From Flavobacterium panacis (lineage in GTDB: Bacteria; Bacteroidota; Bacteroidia; Flavobacteriales; Flavobacteriaceae): 64,000 nt of DNA. The notes under the pieces were generated by a model. That model was given only the letters and a program-made list of their open reading frames with translations, ran no database searches and had not been told where the DNA came from. Made by a program: the position numbers and the translations under genes. The stretch spans positions 434,001-498,000 of the forward strand of contig NZ_JANKMS010000001.1 of NCBI RefSeq assembly GCF_024649945.1. Direction: 5' to 3'. This document shows, in pieces, positions 45,385-54,781 of the stretch; within the stretch, counting starts at the first letter, position 1, and each line of letters starts with the position of its first letter.

Positions 45385-46332
45385 ATGGAAACAACAATTG
45401 TAAGAGTTGAGGACTTGTCGCATCAATACAGTAAGGATTGGGCAATACAAAATATTAGTTTTGAAATCAAAGAAAACAGGATTCTAGGTCTTCTAGGATC
45501 AAATGGAGCTGGAAAATCAACTACCATGAACATTCTTTGTGGCGTTTTAAATCAAACGCATGGTAATATTTATATTGACGGAATCAACCTGAAAGAAAAC
45601 CCGGTTGAAGCCAAAAAATTAATTGGTTTTTTACCGCAAACTCCACCACTTCATCTTGATTTAACAGTCGATGAATATCTGATTCACTGTGCGCAATTAA
45701 GATTGGTACCAAAAGAAAACCTTAGAAATGCAGTAGAAAAAGCAAAGGAAAAATGTGGCATTTCACATTTCAGCCATCGTTTAATCAAAAACTTATCAGG
45801 AGGTTACAGACAGCGTGTCGGAATTGCGCAGGCTATTATTCACGAACCAAAATTGGTAGTTCTTGATGAACCAACAAACGGATTAGATCCAAATCAGATT
45901 TTAGAGGTTAGAAATTTAATTAAGAAAATTGCCCAAGACAAAGCTGTGATCTTTTCTTCACACATTCTTTCTGAAGTTCAGGCAACTTGCCAGGATATCA
46001 GAATGATTGAAAACGGACACATGGTTTTTGCAGATACTTTGGATGCTTTTAATAATTATATCGAAGCCGATAAATTAACGGCGAACTTTGAAAATCCACC
46101 GGCTGTTGAGGCATTCAAAGAAATTTCGGAAATCACAGAAGCGGTTTACCTAACTCCTAAAAAAGTTCAGATTACTTTCAGTGGTACACAAGAAATTGCT
46201 GAAAAAATTGTAGCAACTAGTGTTCACAACAACTGGAAACTTCGTGAAATTCAATTTGAAAAAGTTTCATTAGACGAAATCTTCGCTCAATTATCTAAAA
46301 AAGCCCCATCTAAAAACGCTATTCTTTCTTAA
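45385..46332 (+). CDS. GldA-like ABC transporter ATPase
   Basis: 315 residues from METTIVRVEDL at 45385; the frame also has an ATG at 45352 but the longer start adds an atypical 11-residue leader. Walker A GSNGAGKST (38-46), Q-loop Gln85, signature LSGG (137-140), Walker B LVVLDEP and D-loop all present. It resembles the ATPase of ABC-2 type exporters such as GldA/NosF. Its partner permease starts 11 bases downstream; together they form one transporter. Confidence 0.93.
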   Translation: METTIVRVEDLSHQYSKDWAIQNISFEIKENRILGLLGSNGAGKSTTMNILCGVLNQTHGNIYIDGINLKENPVEAKKLIGFLPQTPPLHLDLTVDEYLIHCAQLRLVPKENLRNAVEKAKEKCGISHFSHRLIKNLSGGYRQRVGIAQAIIHEPKLVVLDEPTNGLDPNQILEVRNLIKKIAQDKAVIFSSHILSEVQATCQDIRMIENGHMVFADTLDAFNNYIEADKLTANFENPPAVEAFKEISEITEAVYLTPKKVQITFSGTQEIAEKIVATSVHNNWKLREIQFEKVSLDEIFAQLSKKAPSKNAILS

Positions 46333-46343
46333 AAAATAAACAA

Positions 46344-48605
46344 ATGAAAACAATATACAGAATTGCTAAAACAGAACTCAACACGATGTTCTACTCACCT
46401 GTTGCATGGGTTGTTTTAGTGATATTTTCGATCCAGTCAAGCTGGAAATTTTTCAATACCATCGAACGTTTCGAAAAAGCCCAAAAAATTGGACAAAGCA
46501 TGGACAATTTATCACAGATTGTCTTTTCTGGATTCAGTGGTTTATATACCGAAATGCAAAATTACCTGTATTTATATGTCCCACTTTTAACAATGGGATT
46601 AGTAAGCCGTGAAATCAATAGCGGTTCGATCAAATTGCTTCTTTCTTCTCCAATTCGAATTAAAGAAATTGTATTAGGAAAATATTTAGCCATTGCGGCT
46701 TATTGTCTCTTATTTATTGCCATTTTAGGCTTACAAGTTGCAATTGCTTACTTTTCGATAGAAAACTTAGACCTTAAGTTTGCTATATCTGGATTAATTG
46801 GTTTGTATTTATTGGTTTGCACCTATGCAGCAATCGGACTTTTTATGTCTTGTCTTACTTCTTATCAAGTAGTTGCTGCCATTAGTACTTTGGTTGTTTT
46901 AGCTGGATTAAACTTTATTGGGAAACTTTGGCAAGATGTCGAAATCGTAAAAGACATTACCTATTTCCTTTCAATAGCTGGACGTGCAAATGAAATGCTT
47001 GAAGGATTAATCATTAGTAAAGATGTCTTCTATTTTGTTTTAGTAAGCGGTCTTTTTATCGTATTAAGCATCTACAAACTACAAACAGGAAGAGATGCTC
47101 AAACTGCATCAAAAAGAGTTCTAAAATATACTTTATTAATAGCAGCTGTCTTATCTCTGGGCTATATCACTTCAAGAGCACCGCTTACTTTCTATCATGA
47201 TATGACGAGAAATAAAGACAACACCCTAACCAAAAGCAGTTTAGATGTTGTGGATAAGATAGAAGGACCAGTTAAGATAACAACCTACGTTAACTTATTG
47301 GATATTAATTATTACATGGCAATGCCGTACTCTCAAAATTCAGATATTGCGAGTTTTGCAAAATATACCCGTTTTTTGCCTCAAATAGAAATGGAATATG
47401 TTTATTATTATGATACTTCAACAAATGAGGCTTTGTATGCCCAAAACCCAGGATTAAACGACAAACAGCTTGCTGAAAAAATGGTCGAGTCTCAGGATAT
47501 GAAACTTAAAAAATTATATTCTCCTGCAGAAATCAAAAAAATCATCGATCTAGGGCCTGAACAAAACAGAGTAGTCAGAACTGTAGAATACAACGGGAAA
47601 AAGACTTATCTAAGAATGTTTGATGACTTGTTTAAAGTACCTTTTGAAAAAGAAATTTCAGCTTCATTAAAGCGCTTAGTTTCCAATCCCGTAAAAATTG
47701 TATTTGCAACTGGAAACATGGAACGTAGTATTGATAAAAACGGAGATAAAAATTATAAGACTGGATTTAACGAAATAACATTTAGAAACTCTTTAATCAA
47801 TCAAGGATTTGATGTTTCTTCTGTTGATATCAATGCGCAGAATATCCCTTCTGAAACTGCTATTTTAATTATTGCTGACCCTAAAACACAATTAAGTCAA
47901 GGCGCTGTTGACCGTATTAACAAGTACATTGATCAAGGCAAAAATTTAATGCTTTTGGCAGAACCAAAAACGAATTCGGCTTTGGCTTCTATTACAGATA
48001 AATTGGGCATCGGATTTACAAAACAGACTTTAGTTCAGGAAAGTGAAACAAATTCGCCTGATTTCCTAGTAACTGAGCTTCAAAAAAATGTTGATTCTAC
48101 TGTAATCAAATTAAGTAAAATCAATAACCCCATTCCGTTTTTAGGAAGTAGCGGTATTACAGCTGTAAAAGATGCAGGATTTAAAGTTACGCCTCTTTTA
48201 AAAACTAATAATCAGCCAGTTTGGGAATCTCAGACAGGAATTACTTCTATTTCAGAAGATCTAAAAAAACAGCCGTCTTCAAAAGAAATTCCGTTGGTAA
48301 CAGCATTAACGAGAAACATCAATGGCAAAACACAAAAAATAATTGTTGCCGGAGATGCTGATTTTATGGGCAATGCCGAATTAAGCCGCGGTGGTTCTGG
48401 AACATTTCAGTTTGTAACCGATATTTTCAGCTGGTTCAGTAATTACCAATTTCCAATTGATACTACTCGCCCTCAAAAAATCGACAATAAAATCACGATT
48501 ACTTCCAATCAAGTTTTCATTGACAAAATCTTATTTATTGGAATCTTCCCATTGTTGATTATACTAAGTGGTGCTTTTATACTTATTAGAAGAAATAGAA
48601 GATAA
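46344..48605 (+). CDS. Fused GldF-GldG-like ABC permease/auxiliary protein
   Basis: 753 residues. Residues 1-240 are an ABC-2 permease with six helices (MFYSPVAWVVLVIFSI, YLYVPLLTMGLVSREINSGSIKLLLSSPI). A further helix near 260 leads to a periplasmic region of about 440 residues related to GldG (FYHDMTRNKDNTLTKSSLDVVDKIEGPVKITTYVNLLD...ILIIADPKTQLSQGAVDRINKYIDQGKNLMLLAEPKT), and a last helix (ILFIGIFPLLIILSGAFILIRR) closes it. In gliding bacteria GldF and GldG are separate; here they are joined. Acts with the ATPase upstream; the substrate is unknown. Confidence 0.88.
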   Translation: MKTIYRIAKTELNTMFYSPVAWVVLVIFSIQSSWKFFNTIERFEKAQKIGQSMDNLSQIVFSGFSGLYTEMQNYLYLYVPLLTMGLVSREINSGSIKLLLSSPIRIKEIVLGKYLAIAAYCLLFIAILGLQVAIAYFSIENLDLKFAISGLIGLYLLVCTYAAIGLFMSCLTSYQVVAAISTLVVLAGLNFIGKLWQDVEIVKDITYFLSIAGRANEMLEGLIISKDVFYFVLVSGLFIVLSIYKLQTGRDAQTASKRVLKYTLLIAAVLSLGYITSRAPLTFYHDMTRNKDNTLTKSSLDVVDKIEGPVKITTYVNLLDINYYMAMPYSQNSDIASFAKYTRFLPQIEMEYVYYYDTSTNEALYAQNPGLNDKQLAEKMVESQDMKLKKLYSPAEIKKIIDLGPEQNRVVRTVEYNGKKTYLRMFDDLFKVPFEKEISASLKRLVSNPVKIVFATGNMERSIDKNGDKNYKTGFNEITFRNSLINQGFDVSSVDINAQNIPSETAILIIADPKTQLSQGAVDRINKYIDQGKNLMLLAEPKTNSALASITDKLGIGFTKQTLVQESETNSPDFLVTELQKNVDSTVIKLSKINNPIPFLGSSGITAVKDAGFKVTPLLKTNNQPVWESQTGITSISEDLKKQPSSKEIPLVTALTRNINGKTQKIIVAGDADFMGNAELSRGGSGTFQFVTDIFSWFSNYQFPIDTTRPQKIDNKITITSNQVFIDKILFIGIFPLLIILSGAFILIRRNRR

Positions 48606-48617
48606 AACTCAAAACAA

Positions 48618-51431
48618 ATGAATACTAAAAAAAATATCATCATTGCAGTAATGGCCTTGTCTTTTCAAGGTGCATTTTCGCAGTTCAAGACCACAATTCC
48701 GCTGGATAAGAACGTTACAACTGGGAAATTGAAAAACGGTTTAACGTACTATATTCTTCACAATGAAGAACCAAAAGACAGAGCCAGTTTTTATTTTGTT
48801 CAGAACGTTGGTGCCATTCTAGAAGACGACAATCAAAACGGATTGGCGCATTTCTTAGAACATATGGCTTTTAATGGAACCGAGCATTTTAAAGGAAAAG
48901 GTATCATTAAAATGTTAGAAAAAAATGGTGTAAGCTTTGGTAAAGATATCAACGCTTACACGGCTCAAGATGAAACAGTATACAACATCAGCACCGTTCC
49001 TGTAACTAACGAAAAACTAATCGATTCAACACTTTGGGTTTTACACGATTGGTCTGGTTCTCTTTCTTTAACCAATGAAGAAATTGATGCCGAAAGAGGC
49101 GTTATTAGAGAAGAATGGAGAACGCGTCGTACAAGTGATTTCCGTTTAAAAATGCAGACCGATCAGGTTTTGTATAAAGGTTCAAAATACAGCAAAAGAG
49201 ATGTTATTGGTGATTTAAACATTATCAATAACTTCAAATATCCTGAATTAAGAAACTATTATAAAAAATGGTACAGACCCGATTTACAAGCTGTAATTAT
49301 TGTCGGTGATATTGACGTAGAAGCAATGGAAGAAAAAGTAAAAACTATTTTTTCTGGAATTCCGTTAGCCAAAAAAGTAGCTGCAAGAAACTATGAAGCC
49401 ATTCCGAAACATGACGAATTGTATTTTGGAACTGCATCTGACAAAGAAGCTTCTTCTACTACAATTACATTACAATATGTGTTGGACGAACCTTTGGTAA
49501 AAGACAGTATTGTGACTCGCAGAAATGTAATGAATTCTTTTTACACTAGTATTCTAAACAATCGTTTTAAAGAATTGATTTTAAAAAATCAAAGTAGTGC
49601 TTTAGGTTTTAGTTCTTATTTTCAACCGATTTCAAGATTAAGTAACTCTTTTAATATTTCGGCTGGACCAAAAAAAGGAAAAAACCTTGAAGCATTCGAA
49701 GAAGCGTACACAGAAACAGAGCGTTTAAAACGTTTTGGAGCAACACAAGCAGAATTAGAAAGAACTAAAAAACTTTTTATCAGTTCTTATGACGATTTTC
49801 TTAGCAATAAAGATAAAGTCGACAATGATAGCTGGTCTGAAAAGTTGACGAATTATTTCTTGAAAGCCAAACCATTTCTTTCGCCAGAAGATGATTATAA
49901 ACTAATTGTTGGTATTATAAAAAGTATGTCTTTAGAAGAATTAAATGCTTATGTAAAAACCATTCAGAAACCAACGAATCAAGTACTTTTGGTTACTGGT
50001 TCTGAGGAAGACAAAGCTAATTTCCCAACCAAAGATGCGCTTGTTCAGCTAATGAAAAAAGTCGAAAATAAAACTTTGGAACCTTACAGCAAAAAGGAAA
50101 ACAATGAACCTTTAATTGCTAAAGAATTAAAACCTGCTGCGATCAAAAAGACATTTGAAGTTCCAGGAATTACTGCTGCAAAAGGCTATACTTTAGAAAA
50201 TGGTGCCAATATAATTGTATTGCCAACGACTTATTCTCAAGATCAAGTTGTTCTTACCGCTTTTTCTAAAGGAGGTAAATCTTTGATTAAAACTGAAGAT
50301 CTGGCTTCTGCCGAAATCGCTACAGTTCTTGCAAGATCATCAGGTTTGGGCAATTTTGATAATATGGGTTTAAAAGAAAAACTAACGGGAAAAATAGCGC
50401 AATCTGCTCCGTTTATCAGTCAAAATACGCAAGGATTTCAAGGAAGTTCTAATAAAGCCGATTTCGAAACCATGTTGCAATTGCTTTATCTTTCTGTAGA
50501 AGCACCTCGTTTTGACCCAAATATTTTCAATATCTTAAAAGAACAGTATAAAAACCGTTTGGAAACCATTAAAAAAGATAATGAAAATGCTTTTAAAGAT
50601 GCTGTTGATTTAGCCAATTCAAACAATAATCCAAGGACTTTTATTTTTAATGACAAATTTCTGGAGAATATAGATTTACAAAAAGCAGAAGCGATTTATA
50701 GAGATCGAATTAAAAATGCATCAGATTTTACTTTTGTTTTTGTTGGAAATATTCCCGATAATGCTTTAGAATTGATTCAGAAATACATTGGTAATTTAAA
50801 ATCAAATCAAGGTGTAAAAGAGACTTTTGTAGATCATAATATCGGTCCTAAAAAAGGAAAAACAGTGGTGCATTTCAATCGTCCAATGGAAGTTGCAAAA
50901 AGCACTGTTTACCTAAATCTGACTGGAAAAACAGAATACACAAAAGAAAATGCCATGACGATGTATATCATTGGCGAGTTATTATCTAAAAGATTCCTTC
51001 AAACCATTAGAGAAGAAGAAGGCGGAAGTTATGGCGTAAATGTTGGCGGTAATCTTGAAATTATTCCAAAACCAACTTTCAGTCTTGCTTTGACTTTTGA
51101 TTGCAATCCTGATAAACAAGAAAAATTAATGCAGATTGTCTGGAAAGAAATAAACGATTTAAAATCAAATCCAGTCAATGCAAATGATTTAGAAGATATT
51201 AAAAAAGCGTTGTTGAAAAACAGAGAAGAATCCCTTAAAACAAATTCTTTCTGGGCGACAACTTTATACAATTACAGTTTAAATCAGATTCCGTTTTCTA
51301 CGGATGAAGAATATAAAAGTTTAATTTCTAAAATTAATCAGAAAACTATTCAGCAGTTTAGTAAGCACGTTTTGGATAGTTCAAGTAGCGTTGAAGTTAT
51401 TATGAACCCTGAAATCCAATCAGGAAAGTAA
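48618..51431 (+). CDS. Periplasmic M16 zinc metalloprotease, PqqL/FusC-like
   Basis: 937 residues, close to the length of E. coli PqqL. Signal peptide (NIIIAVMALSFQGAFSQ), inverted zinc motif HFLEH (His78, Glu81, His82) and the third ligand Glu159 in DAERGVIREEW; the N-terminal half matches PqqL strongly (GLTYYILHNEEPKDR, AQDETVYN). A second M16 pair follows with the C-terminal GSYGVNVGG substrate-binding region. FusC and PqqL cut imported proteins such as ferredoxin in the periplasm, next to TonB receptors. Its start is 12 bases after the GldFG-like gene, so it is the last gene of the same operon. Confidence 0.92.
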   Translation: MNTKKNIIIAVMALSFQGAFSQFKTTIPLDKNVTTGKLKNGLTYYILHNEEPKDRASFYFVQNVGAILEDDNQNGLAHFLEHMAFNGTEHFKGKGIIKMLEKNGVSFGKDINAYTAQDETVYNISTVPVTNEKLIDSTLWVLHDWSGSLSLTNEEIDAERGVIREEWRTRRTSDFRLKMQTDQVLYKGSKYSKRDVIGDLNIINNFKYPELRNYYKKWYRPDLQAVIIVGDIDVEAMEEKVKTIFSGIPLAKKVAARNYEAIPKHDELYFGTASDKEASSTTITLQYVLDEPLVKDSIVTRRNVMNSFYTSILNNRFKELILKNQSSALGFSSYFQPISRLSNSFNISAGPKKGKNLEAFEEAYTETERLKRFGATQAELERTKKLFISSYDDFLSNKDKVDNDSWSEKLTNYFLKAKPFLSPEDDYKLIVGIIKSMSLEELNAYVKTIQKPTNQVLLVTGSEEDKANFPTKDALVQLMKKVENKTLEPYSKKENNEPLIAKELKPAAIKKTFEVPGITAAKGYTLENGANIIVLPTTYSQDQVVLTAFSKGGKSLIKTEDLASAEIATVLARSSGLGNFDNMGLKEKLTGKIAQSAPFISQNTQGFQGSSNKADFETMLQLLYLSVEAPRFDPNIFNILKEQYKNRLETIKKDNENAFKDAVDLANSNNNPRTFIFNDKFLENIDLQKAEAIYRDRIKNASDFTFVFVGNIPDNALELIQKYIGNLKSNQGVKETFVDHNIGPKKGKTVVHFNRPMEVAKSTVYLNLTGKTEYTKENAMTMYIIGELLSKRFLQTIREEEGGSYGVNVGGNLEIIPKPTFSLALTFDCNPDKQEKLMQIVWKEINDLKSNPVNANDLEDIKKALLKNREESLKTNSFWATTLYNYSLNQIPFSTDEEYKSLISKINQKTIQQFSKHVLDSSSSVEVIMNPEIQSGK

Positions 51432-51465
51432 AACTTTAGGATACATTTTTATTTTATTAGTCATT

Positions 51466-51494
51466 AAAGGTTGTCTTTCCAGACAGCCTTTTTT
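51466..51494 (+). terminator. Terminator of the SusCD-ABC-M16 operon
   Basis: AAAGGTTGTCT pairs with AGACAGCCTTT (G-T pair included) round a TTCC loop, followed by six Ts, 34 bases past the protease stop. Confidence 0.8.
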
Positions 51495-51620
51495 GTTATT
51501 AAAACTTTTTAAAAAACCGAAACTATAAAGGATAAATATTCCTTTTTTGCTTCGATTTAAAACTTTTCGGATTGCAAAGCTTGTGGCGGAACAATTAAAT
51601 TTAAGCCTAAAAATTTTACT

Positions 51621-52355
51621 ATGTTCTCCTTCTTAAAGACCAAATATTATTTAAAAGATATACTGCCCAAAAATTACATTGACATTCATAATCACTTGCT
51701 TCCAGGCATAGATGACGGAGCCAGAACAATTGAGGAAACTAGTGCACTTATTGCTGATATGAAGACTTTAAATATTCATAAAAGTATTGCCACTCCCCAC
51801 ACCTACTCTTCTAAATGGAATAATACTTCCGAAATTATAAAAACAGCTTATGAAACTGCTGTAGAAGATAAAGCCAATCGCATCTTTATAACAAAATACG
51901 CCAGCGAATATATGCTGGATGCTTCTTTGATGGAAAAAATCAAAAGCGAAAGATTGCTGTGTATTGATGATCATTTTCTGCTAATCGAATTTCCCTTATT
52001 TTCAATTCCTTTTAATTTATATGAAATGCTTTTTGAACTTAAGCTTAGAGACTACAAAATTATTATTGCACATCCTGAACGTTACCTTTATTTACATGAT
52101 TCTATTGAAAAATATGAAAAGCTAAAGGATTTTGGTGTTTATTTTCAGCTTAACCTTCTTTCATTAACTGGTTATTACGGTAAAAACATTTACAGAAAAT
52201 CACTTGAGTTGCTGGAGAAAAACATGTATGATTTTACCGGTTCAGACATCCATAGTAGTGCTGAAATTAACCAATTTGAAACTAAACCTTTGCAAGTACG
52301 AACTAAAAGTAAACTTGATCAGTTATTACTAAACAATAGTATCTTTCTAAAATAA
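51621..52355 (+). CDS. CpsB/YwqE-type PHP protein-tyrosine phosphatase
   Basis: 244 residues of the PHP metal-dependent phosphatase family: N-terminal IDIHNHLLPGIDDGARTIEET with His23 and His25, ATPHTYSSKWN, EYMLD, and the late HPERYLY and GSDIHSS motifs, which carry the metal ligands. CpsB/Wzb-type enzymes remove phosphate from the tyrosine-rich tail of the polysaccharide co-polymerase kinase. The matching kinase gene (52410-54773) runs toward it on the other strand. Confidence 0.9.
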   Translation: MFSFLKTKYYLKDILPKNYIDIHNHLLPGIDDGARTIEETSALIADMKTLNIHKSIATPHTYSSKWNNTSEIIKTAYETAVEDKANRIFITKYASEYMLDASLMEKIKSERLLCIDDHFLLIEFPLFSIPFNLYEMLFELKLRDYKIIIAHPERYLYLHDSIEKYEKLKDFGVYFQLNLLSLTGYYGKNIYRKSLELLEKNMYDFTGSDIHSSAEINQFETKPLQVRTKSKLDQLLLNNSIFLK

Positions 52356-52385
52356 AAAAAGCTGTTTTAACAAACAGCTTTTTTT
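52356..52385. terminator. Bidirectional terminator between phosphatase and kinase genes
   Basis: GCTGTTT and AAACAGC pair round TAAC, with an A-run on one side and a T-run on the other, so it serves both convergent genes. Confidence 0.88.
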
Positions 52386-52409
52386 ATTCCATATAACAGA
52401 GAATATCTT

Positions 52410-54773
52410 TTATCCTTTATTTTTCCACTTTTCGAACCATGATTTCTTGGCATTTTCTCTCCCGTAACCGTAAGCGTAACCATAGTTGTAAGCATATTTA
52501 TAACCGTAACTAGAACTGAAATTAATGTCATTAATCACATATCCCATGTTGATCAGTTTTTTATCCTTATGTAACTTAAGAGAATAAGACAACAGATTTT
52601 TTGCCGTAATCCCCGAACGCAATACAAACAAGGTCGTATCAGCATATTTTGAAATCATAAGAGTGTCTGTTACCAATAAAGTTGGTGGAGTATCAAAAAT
52701 GATAAAATCATATACTTCTTTTACTTCATCAATAAAATTTTGAAAAACAGGACTCGATAATAGCAAAGTTGGATTCGGCGGTATTGTTCCTGACAATAAA
52801 ATATCAAACGGAAATCCTGCATTTTCATTACTTAAAACCAAATTACGCCAGTTCAAAGAATTATCATGTAGATAATTGCTAAATCCTGCACTTTCTTTCT
52901 GAATATGCTCTAAGTGTCTGTGCAACTGCGGATTTCTAAAATCAGATCCGATTATGATAACCTTTTTATTGAGGTTCGCATATGCTGATGCCAGATTAAA
53001 AGAAACAAAAGTTTTACCTTCTCCTTTTATTGAAGAAGTAACAAAAATAACCCTGCCTTTTAAAGAAGATGGCGTAATAAAATTGGTATTATTGGCCAAT
53101 GTCCTGAATGCCTCCAGGTTTTCATTTTCAGAATCTTTAGTCTCTTTTAATGACGGAAGCTCTCCCAAAATAGGCAATCCGTTGCTTACATTTTCAACAT
53201 CGGATGAATTATAAATTTTGTTGTCTAGTTTAAAAATAAGAAACAAAATTCCGAATGGAATGAAAATCCCAGCAAAAAACGCAATCAATATAATCTTGCT
53301 TCTTTGCGGAGAAACAGGATAAATATCCGTTATCGCATAATCTATAATTTTAGTATTAGGTACAGTAACAGCAAGATTTATGGATGCTTCTTCCCTTTTC
53401 TGAAGCAGCAGTAAATATAAACTCTCTTTTAAGTTCTGTTGACGTTCGATGCTTCTTAGCACTTTCTCTTTCTCTGGTAGAGATGCAAAACTTCCTTCCG
53501 CAGCCTTTTGAGCAGATCCGCTTTGAGCGAGCGATGTTTTTAACTGCTGGTTGTATCCTTTTACTGATTTAATGATATTGGCTTTCAAATTCAAAAGGGT
53601 TTCAGATGAAAGCTGTAGAGATGGATTGTTATTTCCAGCGCTGGTTTTCATTTTTTGATACGAAAGAACGGCAGTATTAAAATCAGAAACCAACTGATTG
53701 ACTCCTGCATTTTCGATTCCTATATCTGAAGGCAACAATTCAAATGCCTGCTGTGACTGAATACTTTTCATAAGCAAATCAACCAGAAGAAGCTGTGATT
53801 CTATATCAAATGATGCCTGTTCCTTAGCCGTTTTCTGCAAAATACTTGAACCTGCATCTTCTTGAATAAAGCTAAGACTATTATTCTTTTTGTATTCTTT
53901 TTTGGAGCTTTCTATAGAATCTAATTCTCTTCTAAGGTAAACAAAACGATCATCCACAAAACTAATCGTTCTGCGAGAAACTTCTTTTTTATCGGTTATC
54001 CCATCTGCTTCAAAAACATGAATAAGATCATTGATAACAGCTTCGGAATGAGGACCATTAATTCCTTTTAATGAAATCGTTAAGATGTCACTGTCTTTTC
54101 CTTCAGCATCAATCTCAAAAGCACCACTAAGTTCCAAAGCGGTTTTATTGAGAGGTTTTAAAATTACATTAAAACTCTTATCTCTACTTTTAAGAATCAT
54201 AGCATGAGAAACAGGCGTGATCTTTATGGGCAGATTTGTTTTTTTTCCATCCAATGTAAATCCATTGACCGTAAAAATTTCTCCAGACAACATATCCTGA
54301 ACTTTATATCCTTTTGTTGTTACCGTAATAGTATATTGCAAGATGCTGCCTAAATCAGACATGTCACTTTTATAAGCAACTATAAAAGGTGGATTATAAA
54401 CCTGTTTCGATTTGACAGTAGAGATATAGAAATATTCTACATTCAAATTTAAATTTCTAACAACCTGTTCCGATAAATGCACCGATTTAAACAAAGCAAT
54501 CTCATTCTCCAGATTGATCGTAGATTTATTAAACAACTTGGAAACATCCAAACTAAAATTTGAATTTTCCTTATCATTAAGCAATTTAACTTTGGCCTCC
54601 GATTTATAGATAACATTGGCGTATCTTAAATAAACAAAGGCGCAGCATAAAGAGATGATTATAGATAATATAAAAACAGGCCAGTATCTTATATATTTAC
54701 TTATAATTTGTTTTAAATCTACGGGGGTTGTTTCTTCCGTGAGATCGAAAAATTCATTTTTATCAGTATTCAT
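52410..54773 (-). CDS. Wzc-like polysaccharide co-polymerase/tyrosine autokinase
   Basis: 787 residues: N-terminal Wzz domain with membrane helix near 31-50 (WPVFILSIIISLCCAFVYLRY), long coiled-coil middle with many Gln/Ser, a second helix near 505-525 (IILIAFFAGIFIPFGILFLIF), and the cytoplasmic BY-kinase domain with Walker A SSIKGEGKT (580-588), D in IIGSDFRNP and Walker B FIIFDTPP (Asp694). The tail at about 756-771 is a run of Tyr residues (YGYKYAYNYGYAYGYG), the autophosphorylation cluster. It controls length and export of the polymer together with the Wza-like protein encoded 8 bases upstream. Confidence 0.93.
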   Translation of the reverse strand: MNTDKNEFFDLTEETTPVDLKQIISKYIRYWPVFILSIIISLCCAFVYLRYANVIYKSEAKVKLLNDKENSNFSLDVSKLFNKSTINLENEIALFKSVHLSEQVVRNLNLNVEYFYISTVKSKQVYNPPFIVAYKSDMSDLGSILQYTITVTTKGYKVQDMLSGEIFTVNGFTLDGKKTNLPIKITPVSHAMILKSRDKSFNVILKPLNKTALELSGAFEIDAEGKDSDILTISLKGINGPHSEAVINDLIHVFEADGITDKKEVSRRTISFVDDRFVYLRRELDSIESSKKEYKKNNSLSFIQEDAGSSILQKTAKEQASFDIESQLLLVDLLMKSIQSQQAFELLPSDIGIENAGVNQLVSDFNTAVLSYQKMKTSAGNNNPSLQLSSETLLNLKANIIKSVKGYNQQLKTSLAQSGSAQKAAEGSFASLPEKEKVLRSIERQQNLKESLYLLLLQKREEASINLAVTVPNTKIIDYAITDIYPVSPQRSKIILIAFFAGIFIPFGILFLIFKLDNKIYNSSDVENVSNGLPILGELPSLKETKDSENENLEAFRTLANNTNFITPSSLKGRVIFVTSSIKGEGKTFVSFNLASAYANLNKKVIIIGSDFRNPQLHRHLEHIQKESAGFSNYLHDNSLNWRNLVLSNENAGFPFDILLSGTIPPNPTLLLSSPVFQNFIDEVKEVYDFIIFDTPPTLLVTDTLMISKYADTTLFVLRSGITAKNLLSYSLKLHKDKKLINMGYVINDINFSSSYGYKYAYNYGYAYGYGRENAKKSWFEKWKNKG

Positions 54774-54781
54774 AAAATGGC

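Noticed and set aside
38510..51431. Ordinary glycan-utilisation (PUL) locus
   Set aside because: No glycoside hydrolase, polysaccharide lyase or SusE/F-like protein is present; a protease and an ABC transporter take their place.
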